In this document: positions 36,374-45,848 of the stretch, one piece after another
Layout of the letters: each line of letters starts with the position of its first letter
How positions within the stretch are numbered: the stretch's first letter is position 1
Source: Candidatus Nitrosocosmicus franklandus
GTDB lineage: Archaea; Thermoproteota; Nitrososphaeria; Nitrososphaerales; Nitrososphaeraceae
Assembly: GCF_900696045.1 (NCBI RefSeq)
Contig: NZ_LR216287.1
Location: 2,337,854 to 2,401,853 of the forward strand
Direction: 5' to 3'
DNA length: 64,000 nucleotides
Notes under the pieces: generated by a model
The model's input: only the letters and a program-made list of their open reading frames with translations
Told to the model about the DNA's origin: nothing
The model's database searches: none
Made by a program: the position numbers and the translations under genes

Positions 36374-36865
36374 TTGTCAGCAAAGTATCAATTCAAAGAA
36401 GCAGCTGGTTATGTCTGTAAGTTATTGTATCCAATTCCAATTTCATATTATGAGGGAAATGGCGATCTGATATCTATTTGTACATTGTCAAGTATTGATT
36501 TATTAAAAAAAATTGCAAGGGATAATAATATCATGGAGAAGGTTGTTCTCGCAGGACGTTTGTTTTCTGAAAATAAGGGTATTGACTCTCTTGTGACTTT
36601 TTGTTGTATAAGATCTTTGGACATGAAGTATCTGATTCTATGTGGTAAAGATACAAAGGGACATTATCCTGGCGACGCATTAATGAACCTAATGAATTAC
36701 GGAATTGATACAGAAGGTAGAATAATAAACTGCATTGCACCTTATCCTTACCTGACAATTAATTCGCATCTTGTCGACAAATTCAGAAAAAAAATAACGA
36801 TAATCGATATGAGAGGCTGCCTGGACTTGTATGAAATCAAAAACAAAATAAAAATTCTTATTTAA
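36374..36865 (+). CDS. MtrA-like corrinoid protein (methyl-H4MPT:coenzyme M methyltransferase subunit A family)
   Basis: 163 residues. Family pieces: VVLAGRLFSENKGIDSLV, LDMKYLILCGKDTKGHYPGD with His97 in the position of the MtrA cobalt ligand, LMNYGIDTEGRIINCI and the helix ending FRKKITIIDMRG. Methanogen MtrA is about 240 residues with a C-terminal membrane anchor; this one stops after the soluble corrinoid domain. Ammonia-oxidising archaea lack the rest of the methyltransferase complex, so a different methyl transfer or corrinoid-carrier role is implied (inference). TTG start. Overlaps the dehydrogenase gene tail to tail by 8 bp. Confidence 0.8.
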   Translation: MSAKYQFKEAAGYVCKLLYPIPISYYEGNGDLISICTLSSIDLLKKIARDNNIMEKVVLAGRLFSENKGIDSLVTFCCIRSLDMKYLILCGKDTKGHYPGDALMNLMNYGIDTEGRIINCIAPYPYLTINSHLVDKFRKKITIIDMRGCLDLYEIKNKIKILI

Positions 36866-37934
36866 TCTTTCTGCTACACAGAATTTGCTCTGTTTCTTTT
36901 TCTGTTTCTCCTCTGCTCTTGCCTCTTAAGGTCAATGAACCATTATTGCCATTTTTGTCTCTGCTTTGAATATACTCTCGGTAGTCTTCATCTATCTCCA
37001 TTGCTGCCTGTAAAATCTTGCTCTTTATTGTATTAGATGAATTGATAAACATCTTTGTATCTTTGGGTAGGCAGTGACCTCCTATTCCATCCCTTGGTTC
37101 TAGTATCTCAACATTCCATTTGGTGTTGAGAGATTCCCTCAACTCTGGAAAGCTTATGCCATTTCCTTTACAATAAAGATATAGTTCTTCTGCAAATGAT
37201 ATCTGAAGGTATCTGTGTGCGTTTTCAATTATTTTTGTTAATTCGGCTACTTCAACTGAAGATACTGGATGCATTGGTATACCTAGGCTTCTTTTTTTGT
37301 TTAATTTGGTAGTAATAGAGCTTGAAGATTTTGTTTTGCTTTTTGCTTCCAGAGTTGTTGCTACTGACAAAGAGTGGTCTACCATTGAGGATGAGGATGA
37401 GGATGGCAATATTGCCTTATCTTCAAGTCTTCCATCATAAAAGTTGAGTCCATGTTGCAGACAACAGCTACTAACACCACCTATTATTCGCAGCTGATTG
37501 ACACCGTGAATGTCTTCTTCTAATGCATACCACCTGTGAGGTGCATGTACTACATGAAGTCTGTGATCTAATTTCTCAAATACTCTTTTTGATGTGCCTT
37601 TTGGAATTGTACTTTCAATTGATATGAGTGCACCGGTCTTTGCTTCCCTTGATATCTTTTCTACAACTGACATTAATCCCTCTACTTGGGGTGAGAACAT
37701 GTCATCTGGTCTGTGTGTAGAAACACAGATAATAAGTACGTCAAAGTCACCAAAGTTTGTAGCTGGTTTTATTCCATATTTTGATTCAGCTGACTGCATG
37801 GCTTTTTGATTGATATCGTAACCATAGGTATCAAATCCATGTTCTTTAACATATTTTGCAACTGGAAGACCAAGTTGACCAAGGCCGATAATAACTACTT
37901 TATCGTAGTTTTTTTCATAATTATAATTATACAT
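36858..37934 (-). CDS. Nucleotide-sugar dehydrogenase (UDP-glucose/GDP-mannose dehydrogenase family)
   Basis: 358 residues. NAD motif VVIIGLGQLGLPVAKYV at residues 13-29, IESTIPKGTSKRVFE, and the C-terminal NVEILEPRDGIGGHCLPKD with Cys288 as the thiol nucleophile. It should oxidise a nucleotide sugar to a uronic acid for surface glycans. Residues about 172-216 are a Ser/Thr/Lys-rich low-complexity insertion (SSSSSSM.., KSSSSITTKLNKK) just before the HPVSSVEVAELTKIIENA helix. The C-terminal UDP-binding domain is short or missing compared with full-length UGDH (about 430 residues), so it may be partial in function. Confidence 0.8.
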   Translation of the reverse strand: MYNYNYEKNYDKVVIIGLGQLGLPVAKYVKEHGFDTYGYDINQKAMQSAESKYGIKPATNFGDFDVLIICVSTHRPDDMFSPQVEGLMSVVEKISREAKTGALISIESTIPKGTSKRVFEKLDHRLHVVHAPHRWYALEEDIHGVNQLRIIGGVSSCCLQHGLNFYDGRLEDKAILPSSSSSSMVDHSLSVATTLEAKSKTKSSSSITTKLNKKRSLGIPMHPVSSVEVAELTKIIENAHRYLQISFAEELYLYCKGNGISFPELRESLNTKWNVEILEPRDGIGGHCLPKDTKMFINSSNTIKSKILQAAMEIDEDYREYIQSRDKNGNNGSLTLRGKSRGETEKETEQILCSRKIK

Positions 37935-38078
37935 TCTCTTAGTTACTTCTTAAAAATACAAGGGTAGATTAAATAATGATTTCTTATGATTCTATTATTA
38001 TATAAATCTATTACTTTTTACTATAATAATTTCTAGTATGCTTTAAATCCTATCATGATCTGTAAAATCTAACACTGT

Positions 38079-38681
38079 TCAGGAGTTTAAGAAATTGTTT
38101 TTTGGATATACAATATTACAATGAATTACACTGTTAATTGATTTCTGAAGCAATGCTTTAACATGAACATACCTTATCAAATCATTATAGAACAGTTCGT
38201 AACAAAATGGTTGGCTATTCTCACTTTCTACTCTGTGAATTAAAAGGTTAGTAAAAACAACATTTATTCTCTTGGTTAGTGCCATTAATGCCATTTCTCT
38301 AACAACCTTTCTAACTTCGAATCTTATTTTAGATCTGTGACTATTAAGAAATAAAATCAGTAAATCATCAATCACTATACAGTCTATATTCAATAATTTC
38401 GTCTTTTTTAACAAACCAGCAATATTCTCTGGTTCATATATTCTCACAAATGATATATTTTTCAGATGTGCTGTTATTTCTTTATTACCAAATCTATGGG
38501 ATTCTTCTAAATAATCGCGTATTCTTTCTGGCCTAAAATTACCCGAGCAGTCAATATAGAGGATCCGTTTATTTTCAATGGTGTAGACAGCACAGAGCAT
38601 ATGTAATATGGATGTCTTGCCTGACCCCCTTTCTCCTACAATTTCAATTAGACTACCTTTTTGTCTACAATATAGTAACAA
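38079..38681 (-). CDS. RecA-fold ATPase, RadB-like
   Basis: 200 residues. Walker A is GERGSGKTSILHML (residues 15-28), Walker B IDCIVIDDLLILFL, and ILYIDCSGNFRPERI is the strand-2 piece seen in RadA/RadB. It is near the size of RadB, the small archaeal RadA paralogue that modulates recombination. KaiC-like proteins are the alternative. The frame is open upstream for 13 more codons (HIDKINDLL before the TTG) without ATG or GTG, so TTG at 38681 is the only conventional start, and a slightly longer N terminus from a rare codon is possible. Confidence 0.65.
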   Translation of the reverse strand: MLLYCRQKGSLIEIVGERGSGKTSILHMLCAVYTIENKRILYIDCSGNFRPERIRDYLEESHRFGNKEITAHLKNISFVRIYEPENIAGLLKKTKLLNIDCIVIDDLLILFLNSHRSKIRFEVRKVVREMALMALTKRINVVFTNLLIHRVESENSQPFCYELFYNDLIRYVHVKALLQKSINSVIHCNIVYPKNNFLNS

Positions 38682-38799
38682 ATCATTTATCTTGTCTATA
38701 TGAGGGATTATAACAATTCCTTATTCTTATGAAATAAAAACCTTAATGGCCTACTGGGGTAGAGGAAGCTTTTTATTGTAGCCTAGGGTCCTTTCACAC

Positions 38800-39066
38800 T
38801 TGATTAACAATATGGCATCATCACCTTCCCAACAACCTACCAAAAGACCATTGAATATACTACAGCGCTCCTTAAATAGAAAAGTTGCTGTAAGGTTGAA
38901 AAGTGAAATTGAATACAGGGGTAAAATGTCAAACGTAGATTCCTATATGAATCTCATACTAGTAGATGCAGAGGAATTTGATGGTTCCGATCTGTTGGCA
39001 AACTACGGTAAGGTAGTTATAAGAGGAAATAATGTTCTTTTTATAAAGTTAGAAAAGGAATTTTAG
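38800..39066 (+). CDS. Sm-like (LSm) RNA-binding protein
   Basis: 88 residues. The Sm fold is clear: PLNILQRSLNRKVAVRLKS (helix and strand 1), YRGKMSNVDSYMNLIL (Sm1), and GKVVIRGNNVLFIKL (Sm2, with the IRG-N motif that binds uridine-rich RNA). Archaeal LSm form heptameric rings. I keep the TTG at 38800 because a TATA-like TTTTTATT (38770-38777) sits about 26 nt upstream; the ATG at 38812 is the alternative and loses four residues. 34 nt before metK. Confidence 0.92.
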   Translation: MINNMASSPSQQPTKRPLNILQRSLNRKVAVRLKSEIEYRGKMSNVDSYMNLILVDAEEFDGSDLLANYGKVVIRGNNVLFIKLEKEF

Positions 39067-39100
39067 ATTTGAGAAAATGAACTAAATAAAAGCGATAACA

Positions 39101-40255
39101 ATGCAACCAAGAAAGTTTATTTTTACATCTGAGAGTGTAACAGAAGGTCATCCTGACAAGATTTGTGATAGAATTTCTGATTCAATTCTTGACGAGTTTC
39201 TGAGACACGATCCAGATTCTAGAGTGGCAGTTGAAGCAATGACTACTACTGGGGTAGTAATTGTAGCTGGCGAAGTGACATCCAGAATTAAATTAGATAT
39301 ACAAGAGATTGTAAGGAACGAAATTAATGATATTGGATACAATAAACCCGAGTACGGATTTGATGGAAACACATGCTCAGTTTTGGTCTCTCTTCACGAA
39401 CAAAGTCCTGATATATCTATCGGCGTTACGTCAAATCAAGATAGAGAACAGGGTGCTGGAGATCAGGGTTTAATGTTTGGATTTGCCATAAATGAAACTA
39501 AAGAGCTAATGCCTCTACCTATAACTTTGGCCCATAATCTTTCGTTGCGCTTATCTGAAGTAAGAAAGAAGAGAATACTGGACTGGGTTAGACCTGACGG
39601 AAAATCCCAGGTATCAATTATTTATGAAGATAATGTTCCAAAATTTATTGATACAATTGTTCTATCTACTCAACACTCTCCTGATATTTCGCAGGAACAA
39701 TTGAAGGAAGATATTGTAAAGAATGTGATCGATCCAATATGCAATGACTGGATAACGCCGGAAACAAAAGTGTTTGTTAACCCCACAGGCAGGTTCGTGA
39801 TAGGCGGTCCTCCTGGTGACACAGGTTTAACTGGAAGAAAAATAATTGCAGATACATATGGAGGCATGGGAAGACACGGTGGAGGTGCATTTTCTGGTAA
39901 GGATCCGAGTAAAGTTGATAGATCGGCCTGTTATATGGCTAGATATATTTCAAAGAATATAGTATCTTCTGGATTAGCTTCTAAATGTGAAGTTCAAATA
40001 GCCTACGCTATTGGTGTTGCAAAACCGGTGTCTATTATGGTTGATACGTTTAAAACCTCAAATGTCAGTGAGGAAAAAATTGAAACAAAGGTAAAAGAAG
40101 TTTTTGACACTAGTCCTGCAGGGATAATAAAGACACTAGATCTCAAAAGACCCATCTACAAGAAGACCTCTGCTTACGGACATTTTGGAAGACGTGACCC
40201 TGATTTTATATGGGAGCAAACAGATAAAGCTGAAATCTTGAAAACATTAAAATAA
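39101..40255 (+). CDS. metK: S-adenosylmethionine synthetase, bacterial-type MetK
   Basis: 384 residues. Makes SAM from methionine and ATP. Bacterial-type signatures are all present: [72 protein letters not shown]. This is not the separate archaeal MAT family. It lies between LSm and cbiD on one strand (gaps of 34 and 49 nt); SAM is the methyl donor of CbiD and other corrin-ring methylases, which gives the arrangement some logic. Confidence 0.96.
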   Translation: MQPRKFIFTSESVTEGHPDKICDRISDSILDEFLRHDPDSRVAVEAMTTTGVVIVAGEVTSRIKLDIQEIVRNEINDIGYNKPEYGFDGNTCSVLVSLHEQSPDISIGVTSNQDREQGAGDQGLMFGFAINETKELMPLPITLAHNLSLRLSEVRKKRILDWVRPDGKSQVSIIYEDNVPKFIDTIVLSTQHSPDISQEQLKEDIVKNVIDPICNDWITPETKVFVNPTGRFVIGGPPGDTGLTGRKIIADTYGGMGRHGGGAFSGKDPSKVDRSACYMARYISKNIVSSGLASKCEVQIAYAIGVAKPVSIMVDTFKTSNVSEEKIETKVKEVFDTSPAGIIKTLDLKRPIYKKTSAYGHFGRRDPDFIWEQTDKAEILKTLK

Positions 40256-40304
40256 TTATGATTACCTTTTAGAGTCTTTGCTCTCTTATTTATAGTAAAA
40301 TCAG

Positions 40305-41498
40305 GTGAATGTATGTTTTTTGGCTAGTTCCACAGATCAAATTCCAAATGACTTAACGATAGCTGAGGAGGAACAGGACCTCCCCAAGGAAATTAAGGAA
40401 AAGAAAAAGAAAGGACAATTGCGCACTGGTCTAACAACCGGCACTACTGCATCAGCTGCTACGAAGGCTGCATTGTACACACTCTTGACAAAGAAAATCG
40501 TCCATGAAATTCAAGTAACCCTTCCTAAGGGCATGATGGTAAAACTACCAATAAAATGGACCCAAGTAACGCATTCATCTGTTACATGTGCTGTGATCAA
40601 AGATGGGGGAGATGATCCTGACGTAACTCATGGAGCAGAAATTTGTTCTACAGTGGAGTTTACATCTGATATCGGGACTATTCAAATAGAGGGAGGTGTA
40701 GGTGTGGGAAAAGTAACTAAACCAGGTTTAGGATTGCCTATAGGTAGCTGGGCCATAAATCCAGTTCCAATGAAAATGATCAAGGATTCTGTTAATGAAA
40801 TATTGACTTCTATTGCTCCGTCGCCAAGTTCAGTTGGTCTGAGGATAACAATTGCTGTACCTAAAGGTGCAGAGTTAGCACTTAAGACTGATAATCCTAG
40901 ATTAGGAATTTTAGGAGGTATTTCAATTCTAGGAACCACAGGGATAGTATTGCCGTATTCTACCGCATCATTTGCTGCAGCAATTAGACAGGGGTTAGAT
41001 GTTGGAATAGCTCAAAAAGCAGATACATTTATCCTCACAACCGGTGGAAGGAGTGAGGATTTTATGAAGAAGTTATTAGGAGACAAATATCCTGACCATT
41101 GCTACGTTCAAATGGGTGATTTTGCAGGTTATAGTGTAAAACAATGCCATGATAAAGGAGTAAAAAAGATTTTTATTGGAGGATTCATCGGAAAATTGAC
41201 CAAAATTGCGATGGGCGTAAAACAAACTCATGTAAGAGGTTCTCATGTAAGCATGGATTTCATGGCTCAATTGGCCAGAGAAGCGGGAGCTTCAGAAGAA
41301 ATCATTAATTTGATTCTTAATGCTAATACTGCCAGACACGTTTCAGAAATAATTGATTCACATTCTACAACGGGTTTTTACAATCTTGTTTGTAGGGAAG
41401 CCGCGAGACAACTTGAAAGCTATTCGGGTAAAGATTTAAAAATTGAGGTGATTCTGTTTGATTTCGAAGGAAAATTAGCAGGAAGATTTTCGACGTGA
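40305..41498 (+). CDS. cbiD: Cobalt-precorrin-5B C1-methyltransferase
   Basis: 397 residues. Methylates C1 of the corrin ring in the anaerobic cobalamin pathway using SAM. LRTGLTTGTTASAATKAAL marks the true domain start near residue 37; KDGGDDPDVTHGAEI, GVGKVTKPGLGLPIG and IGGFIGKLTKIAMG are family blocks. The GTG at 40305 leaves a 36-residue charged N-terminal extension; the TTG at 40320 is an alternative. Follows metK closely. Confidence 0.94.
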   Translation: MNVCFLASSTDQIPNDLTIAEEEQDLPKEIKEKKKKGQLRTGLTTGTTASAATKAALYTLLTKKIVHEIQVTLPKGMMVKLPIKWTQVTHSSVTCAVIKDGGDDPDVTHGAEICSTVEFTSDIGTIQIEGGVGVGKVTKPGLGLPIGSWAINPVPMKMIKDSVNEILTSIAPSPSSVGLRITIAVPKGAELALKTDNPRLGILGGISILGTTGIVLPYSTASFAAAIRQGLDVGIAQKADTFILTTGGRSEDFMKKLLGDKYPDHCYVQMGDFAGYSVKQCHDKGVKKIFIGGFIGKLTKIAMGVKQTHVRGSHVSMDFMAQLAREAGASEEIINLILNANTARHVSEIIDSHSTTGFYNLVCREAARQLESYSGKDLKIEVILFDFEGKLAGRFST

Positions 41499-41580
41499 TT
41501 TATTGAATGTTCCACGGAACCTGGAAAAGGACGATAATCCTAATAGGATAAAAACAATATGATGTTTTTAAATGTAAATA

Positions 41581-41593
41581 GTGCATAGTGCAC
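41581..41593. promoter_or_regulatory. 13-bp palindrome upstream of cbiG
   Basis: GTGCATAGTGCAC: 5-bp arms around TAG, in the 229-bp gap between cbiD and cbiG, about 135 bp before the cbiG start. It could be an operator. No cobalamin riboswitch is seen. Confidence 0.25.
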
Positions 41594-41727
41594 ATATTAT
41601 GATACAATTTCTTTATGAATCATTCATTTAAAACATTGTCCTCTCAAGTAGCAAAGAGATTTCTTAATTAGAAATATATTATAAGGTTTAGTACAGATTG
41701 CATTATCTTAGGTAGAAGAATTTCAAT

Positions 41728-42813
41728 ATGGATAATAACAATATTGTTCAAAAAACGGCTATAATAGCGATTACAAAAAAAGGTATTGGGCTTGCCAAAC
41801 AAATCCAAACCATATTGGATGCTTCAGATGTTTATGCTCCTGACAAATTTAACGACTCTAATAATAAAATTACTTTTTTTAAAGAACCTGTCTCTCAAAA
41901 AATAGGAACTTTGTTTAGCAACTATTCGTCTTTAGTTTGTATCTTTTCACTAGGTGCAGTAATTCGATTGATTTCTCCATTTTTGAAGGATAAAAAATCT
42001 GATCCTGCGGTGATAGTTATCGACGATACTGCAAAATTTGTCATTAGTACTTTGTCTGGACATTTAGGTGGCGCAAATGAGTTGACCTTGAAACTTTCTA
42101 ATTTTCTCCATTCTATTGCTGTAATTACTACTGCCGCAGATGTAAATAACACCATTGCAATTGATTTGCTTGGAAAAAAATTTGGGTGGGAAATTGAGGA
42201 TTTCAAGAATGTTACGAGAGTCAGTGCGATGATGGTAAATGAGGAAAAAATCGGTGTCTATCAAGATACAGGAGAGAAAAATTGGTGGGATATGGATAAT
42301 TTACCCAAGAATGTAATTATAGTTTCGGACAAAAATGATCTGTTAAGCGATGAAATCAAGGGTGCCATCATAATAAGTGATAAGACAATCTCAGATAAGG
42401 TTCTATTAGAAAAGTCTGTAATCTATCGACCAAAATCACTAGTCGTTGGTGTAGGTCTTCACTGGAATACTACAGAGGAAACAATTAGGACGGGGATACA
42501 AAAGGTCTTTGAAGAGTCTAACCTTAGTTTTAAGAGCATTAGGGCCATAACTTCATTAGAAAAGGGAAAACGTATAAGAGGGCTAGATGAGTTTTGTCAG
42601 AGGAATAATTTCCCATTGATTCTATTTCATAGAGATGAACTGGACAAAATAAGTGTTCCAAACCCTTCAGAGATAGTAGGAAAGTTTGAGGGAACATCAA
42701 GCGTATCTGAGGCTTCTTCTATTGCAGGTTCTAAAGGAAACCTCATAGTTCCCAAATACAAGTTTCCACCAGATTTAACCGTGGCTATCAGCAGGGTGAA
42801 TAAATATGACTAG
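41728..42813 (+). CDS. cbiG: Cobalt-precorrin-5A hydrolase
   Basis: 361 residues. Opens the lactone ring and releases acetaldehyde in the anaerobic pathway. N-terminal part TAIIAITKKGIGLAKQI and the central SLGAVIRLISPFL..DPAVIVIDD..FVISTLSGHLGGANELT block are typical; the C-terminal domain has LVVGVGLHWNTTEETI and SEASSIAGSKGNLIVPK. Overlaps cbiX by 8 bp, so translation is coupled. Confidence 0.93.
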   Translation: MDNNNIVQKTAIIAITKKGIGLAKQIQTILDASDVYAPDKFNDSNNKITFFKEPVSQKIGTLFSNYSSLVCIFSLGAVIRLISPFLKDKKSDPAVIVIDDTAKFVISTLSGHLGGANELTLKLSNFLHSIAVITTAADVNNTIAIDLLGKKFGWEIEDFKNVTRVSAMMVNEEKIGVYQDTGEKNWWDMDNLPKNVIIVSDKNDLLSDEIKGAIIISDKTISDKVLLEKSVIYRPKSLVVGVGLHWNTTEETIRTGIQKVFEESNLSFKSIRAITSLEKGKRIRGLDEFCQRNNFPLILFHRDELDKISVPNPSEIVGKFEGTSSVSEASSIAGSKGNLIVPKYKFPPDLTVAISRVNKYD

Positions 42814-43567
42814 AAAAGCATTGCTCATAATTGATAGAGGCAGTAAGATGAAAGAAGTCAGAGACGAACTTCAAGAGACATGCAATCTAATTAAGGATAA
42901 GGCCGGATACGACTATGTGGATTACTGTTTTCTTGAAGTTATTCCACCATTTATAGATGAGGGTATTAAAAAATGCGTTAATCATGGCGTAGATTCTGTT
43001 ACCATTGTTCCATATTTTCTTTATCCTGGGATGAAACTTAAAGATGCAGTTAAAAGATGTGCATCATTAATCCATTCTGAGAAAAAGAAAATGGTAATCA
43101 CCAAACCTTTATCCTATCAGCCTATGGTTTCCGAAATTGTGTTAGATCGAATCCGATCGGTAATATCACAAAAGGAATTAGACGTTAATAAAAAAATTTG
43201 TTTATTGCTAATAGGACATGGAAGTAGCGATAAGAGAGCACGGGAGGCTTTCTTGTTTACAGTTCAGCACTTAAAGACAGTTTACGAACATGTAAAGTTC
43301 TGCTTTCTTGAATTGGAACCTCCAAATATAGAAGAAGGTTTTAAGGAATGTCTCGAAAGTAAACCGGATGTAATAATTGTAGTCCCTTATTTTCTGCATA
43401 AAGGCATTCATATTCAAAAGGACATTTTAGTTGATTTAGAAAACGCAGAAAACAAATTTGGTTTTAGAGATGTTTTTGTCACTCCACATATTGGAGTAGA
43501 CAATTCAGCAATCAATTTGATTATATCATTGGCAAAAGAAGCGGAGAAGAAGAGTGGACTATTTTAA
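42806..43567 (+). CDS. cbiX: Sirohydrochlorin cobaltochelatase, long CbiX
   Basis: 253 residues made of two CbiX halves. The second half has the metal-binding LLIGHGSSDKRAREAF, CFLELEPPNIEEG and VVPYFLHKGIHIQKD; the first has LLIIDRGSKMKEVRDEL, CFLEVIPPFIDEG and VPYFLYPGMKLKD. In the first half the usual HGS reads RGS, so one of the two catalytic histidine positions is arginine and probably only one metal site is complete. Inserts Co2+ into sirohydrochlorin, the entry to the pathway. Coupled to cbiG upstream and cbiC downstream by overlaps. Confidence 0.9.
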   Translation: MTRKALLIIDRGSKMKEVRDELQETCNLIKDKAGYDYVDYCFLEVIPPFIDEGIKKCVNHGVDSVTIVPYFLYPGMKLKDAVKRCASLIHSEKKKMVITKPLSYQPMVSEIVLDRIRSVISQKELDVNKKICLLLIGHGSSDKRAREAFLFTVQHLKTVYEHVKFCFLELEPPNIEEGFKECLESKPDVIIVVPYFLHKGIHIQKDILVDLENAENKFGFRDVFVTPHIGVDNSAINLIISLAKEAEKKSGLF

Positions 43568-44255
43568 TACCAAATCTGAAGATTATAGAATCGGCAACCC
43601 GGGTACGCGTGATATGTCTGAGCGTGCTTTCGGGATTGAAAAACAGAGCTTCGATATTATAGAATCTGAAATAGGTAACCATAATTATGCTGCAGATGAG
43701 TGGGCTATAGTGAGGAGGGTAATTCACGCAACTGCAGATTTTGATTTTGCTAGGTCGGATAGAATAATTTTTTCCAATGATGCAATAGAATCTGCATATG
43801 TCGCTTTCTCCAAGCGTTCTCATGTTGTTACTGATGTTGCGATGGTATTACATGGGATTAATAAAAAATCTTTGACTGATATCGGTCTAACTGCTGTTTG
43901 TTTGATTAACGATCCTAAACTTAAGGAAATTTCAAAATCATCCAATAAAACAAGATCTGAACTGGCCATGCGGGAATCAGCTAATATGATAGACAATGGA
44001 ATAGTAATTATTGGTAATGCACCTACAGCTTTATATGAAGTGATATCAATGATCAAAGAAAAGGTGATTTCACCTTTACTTGTGATTGGTATTCCTGTCG
44101 GTTTTGTCTCAGCAGTAGAATCAAAGCAAGACCTTTCAAGACTAGACGTCCCTTTTATTACAAATACAGGAAGAAAAGGTGGTAGCTCAGCAGCTTCATC
44201 GATCATTAATTCGCTAATGTTAATGTATTTATCTACAAAGAATAACTTATCATAG
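43554..44255 (+). CDS. cbiC: Cobalt-precorrin-8 methylmutase
   Basis: 233 residues. Moves the C11 methyl group to C12 to give cobyrinic acid. The catalytic histidine lies in VRRVIHATADFDFARSDRI; TDVAMVLHGINKKSL, IVIIGNAPTALYEVI and VGFVSAVESKQDL are family blocks, and the end GGSSAASSIINSLM binds substrate. GTG start, 14 bp inside the end of cbiX. Convergent with cbiA. Confidence 0.94.
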   Translation: MDYFNTKSEDYRIGNPGTRDMSERAFGIEKQSFDIIESEIGNHNYAADEWAIVRRVIHATADFDFARSDRIIFSNDAIESAYVAFSKRSHVVTDVAMVLHGINKKSLTDIGLTAVCLINDPKLKEISKSSNKTRSELAMRESANMIDNGIVIIGNAPTALYEVISMIKEKVISPLLVIGIPVGFVSAVESKQDLSRLDVPFITNTGRKGGSSAASSIINSLMLMYLSTKNNLS

Positions 44256-44295
44256 AAACATGAATATATAATTCAAAGTAGGGGGATTATTTATT

Positions 44296-45735
44296 TTAAC
44301 CTGGAATGATTTTTAATTTTGCATATTTTATACAGCTATCAACAAATTCGTTAGGTATATTAGATCCCATAAAATGAGTGTGCATGTAAGATGCAACACA
44401 ATTTCTATAACATAACCCATCCATGCCATCAATTATGCCTTTACCTCTTTTGAGCTTATATATCATATTCACGTCTTTGTTATGTGGTATTACCGTTGAA
44501 TAGTGAAATTCATGTCCCTTAATTTGTCTAGATCTTTTTAAAAAAGATTGATTATCAACCACCTTGCCTTCTGTATATCCTAATGTCAATTTTCCTGTCA
44601 TCACAGTTTCTGCATCAAATATGCCCACCATTTTATATTTTCTCTTTGTTCCTCTAAATCCTGAAATAGATTTGGTTAAATACATCAATCCTCCACATTC
44701 GGCGTAAATTGGCATGCCTTCATCGGCTAGTTTTTTTATTTTATTCATTATCCTTGAGTTTTTCTCAAGCATATCTGCAATTACTTCTGGGAAACCTCCT
44801 CCTAAGATCAAACCAGCACAATCAGATGAAATATCTGAATCATCGATGGGACTAAAAAATTCTAATTTTATCCTTTTAGATAAAATATCCAAGTTATCTT
44901 GATAATAAAAATTGAATGACTTATCCAATGCCACAAGAATTTTTACTGATGGTATCAAATCTCTTGATTTCTTTTTATGTTCATTAAACTCTTTAGAAAA
45001 ATAATTTTTGGCTCTTGTAACATTTGTTTTTGCTTTACCTTGGTTTGTGAGAAATTGAATTAGTTTATCAAAATCGATATTCTCTGATATAGATCTAACA
45101 TTAGAAACGATTGATTTCTTATCTTTCGAATTCAATTCCATCATAGGTACCAGTCCTAAATGCCTTTCACTGTAAGTTACTTTCTTGTTGTTAAATATAT
45201 TACCTACAATTGGTATTTTGATATTAGATTCAAATGCATCCTTTATATATTTTAAATGTCTTTCGCTAGCCAAATTATTTAAAATGATTCCTGCTATATT
45301 GATATTCCTTTTAAACTTTATGAAACCAAATGCTATCGCTGCAACTGATCTGGCCGCCTTCCTTGCGTCGATAACCAATATTATTGGAAGATCTAATATT
45401 TTAGATACATGCGCAGTGCTGGCAAAGTTACTCTTTCCATCAATTCCGTCATAAAGTCCCATTACTCCTTCCAATATTGCAAAGTCTGCATCTATAGAGT
45501 TTCTTTTATAAGACTCAATTACTCCTTGTTTTCCCATTAACCAAACATCAAGGTTTCTAGATTTTCTATTCGTAATTATATTGTGATAAGTGGGGTCGAT
45601 ATAATCTGGTCCAATCTTAAACGGTTGAACTCTGAATCCTTTTTTTTCTAATCCATACATCATCGCCAACGATATCGTTGTTTTTCCTACACCGCTTGTG
45701 GTTCCTGCAACTACAATTCCTGGAATTACCAACAT
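44296..45735 (-). CDS. cbiA: Cobyrinic acid a,c-diamide synthase
   Basis: 479 residues. Amidates the a and c side chains with glutamine and ATP. The synthetase domain has GTTSGVGKTTISLAMMYGL and PFKIGPDYIDPTYH; the glutamine amidotransferase domain at the C terminus has GLILGGGFPEVIA and the nucleophile in MPIYAECGGLMYL. Acts directly on the product of the pathway that ends with cbiC, which faces it. Confidence 0.94.
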   Translation of the reverse strand: MLVIPGIVVAGTTSGVGKTTISLAMMYGLEKKGFRVQPFKIGPDYIDPTYHNIITNRKSRNLDVWLMGKQGVIESYKRNSIDADFAILEGVMGLYDGIDGKSNFASTAHVSKILDLPIILVIDARKAARSVAAIAFGFIKFKRNINIAGIILNNLASERHLKYIKDAFESNIKIPIVGNIFNNKKVTYSERHLGLVPMMELNSKDKKSIVSNVRSISENIDFDKLIQFLTNQGKAKTNVTRAKNYFSKEFNEHKKKSRDLIPSVKILVALDKSFNFYYQDNLDILSKRIKLEFFSPIDDSDISSDCAGLILGGGFPEVIADMLEKNSRIMNKIKKLADEGMPIYAECGGLMYLTKSISGFRGTKRKYKMVGIFDAETVMTGKLTLGYTEGKVVDNQSFLKRSRQIKGHEFHYSTVIPHNKDVNMIYKLKRGKGIIDGMDGLCYRNCVASYMHTHFMGSNIPNEFVDSCIKYAKLKIIPG

Positions 45736-45848
45736 TTTTATTATTTTAGGGGAGTTGATTTAGATTTCTATCATGCTAGTTAAATATATGTGGCATGTTG
45801 CATCTCAAATACAGCCTGGCTTCTGTTCCATCAATAGAAAGACTCTGT

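Noticed and set aside
41499-41727. Cobalamin riboswitch before cbiG
   Set aside because: No B12-box-like sequence or extended fold visible; only a short palindrome.
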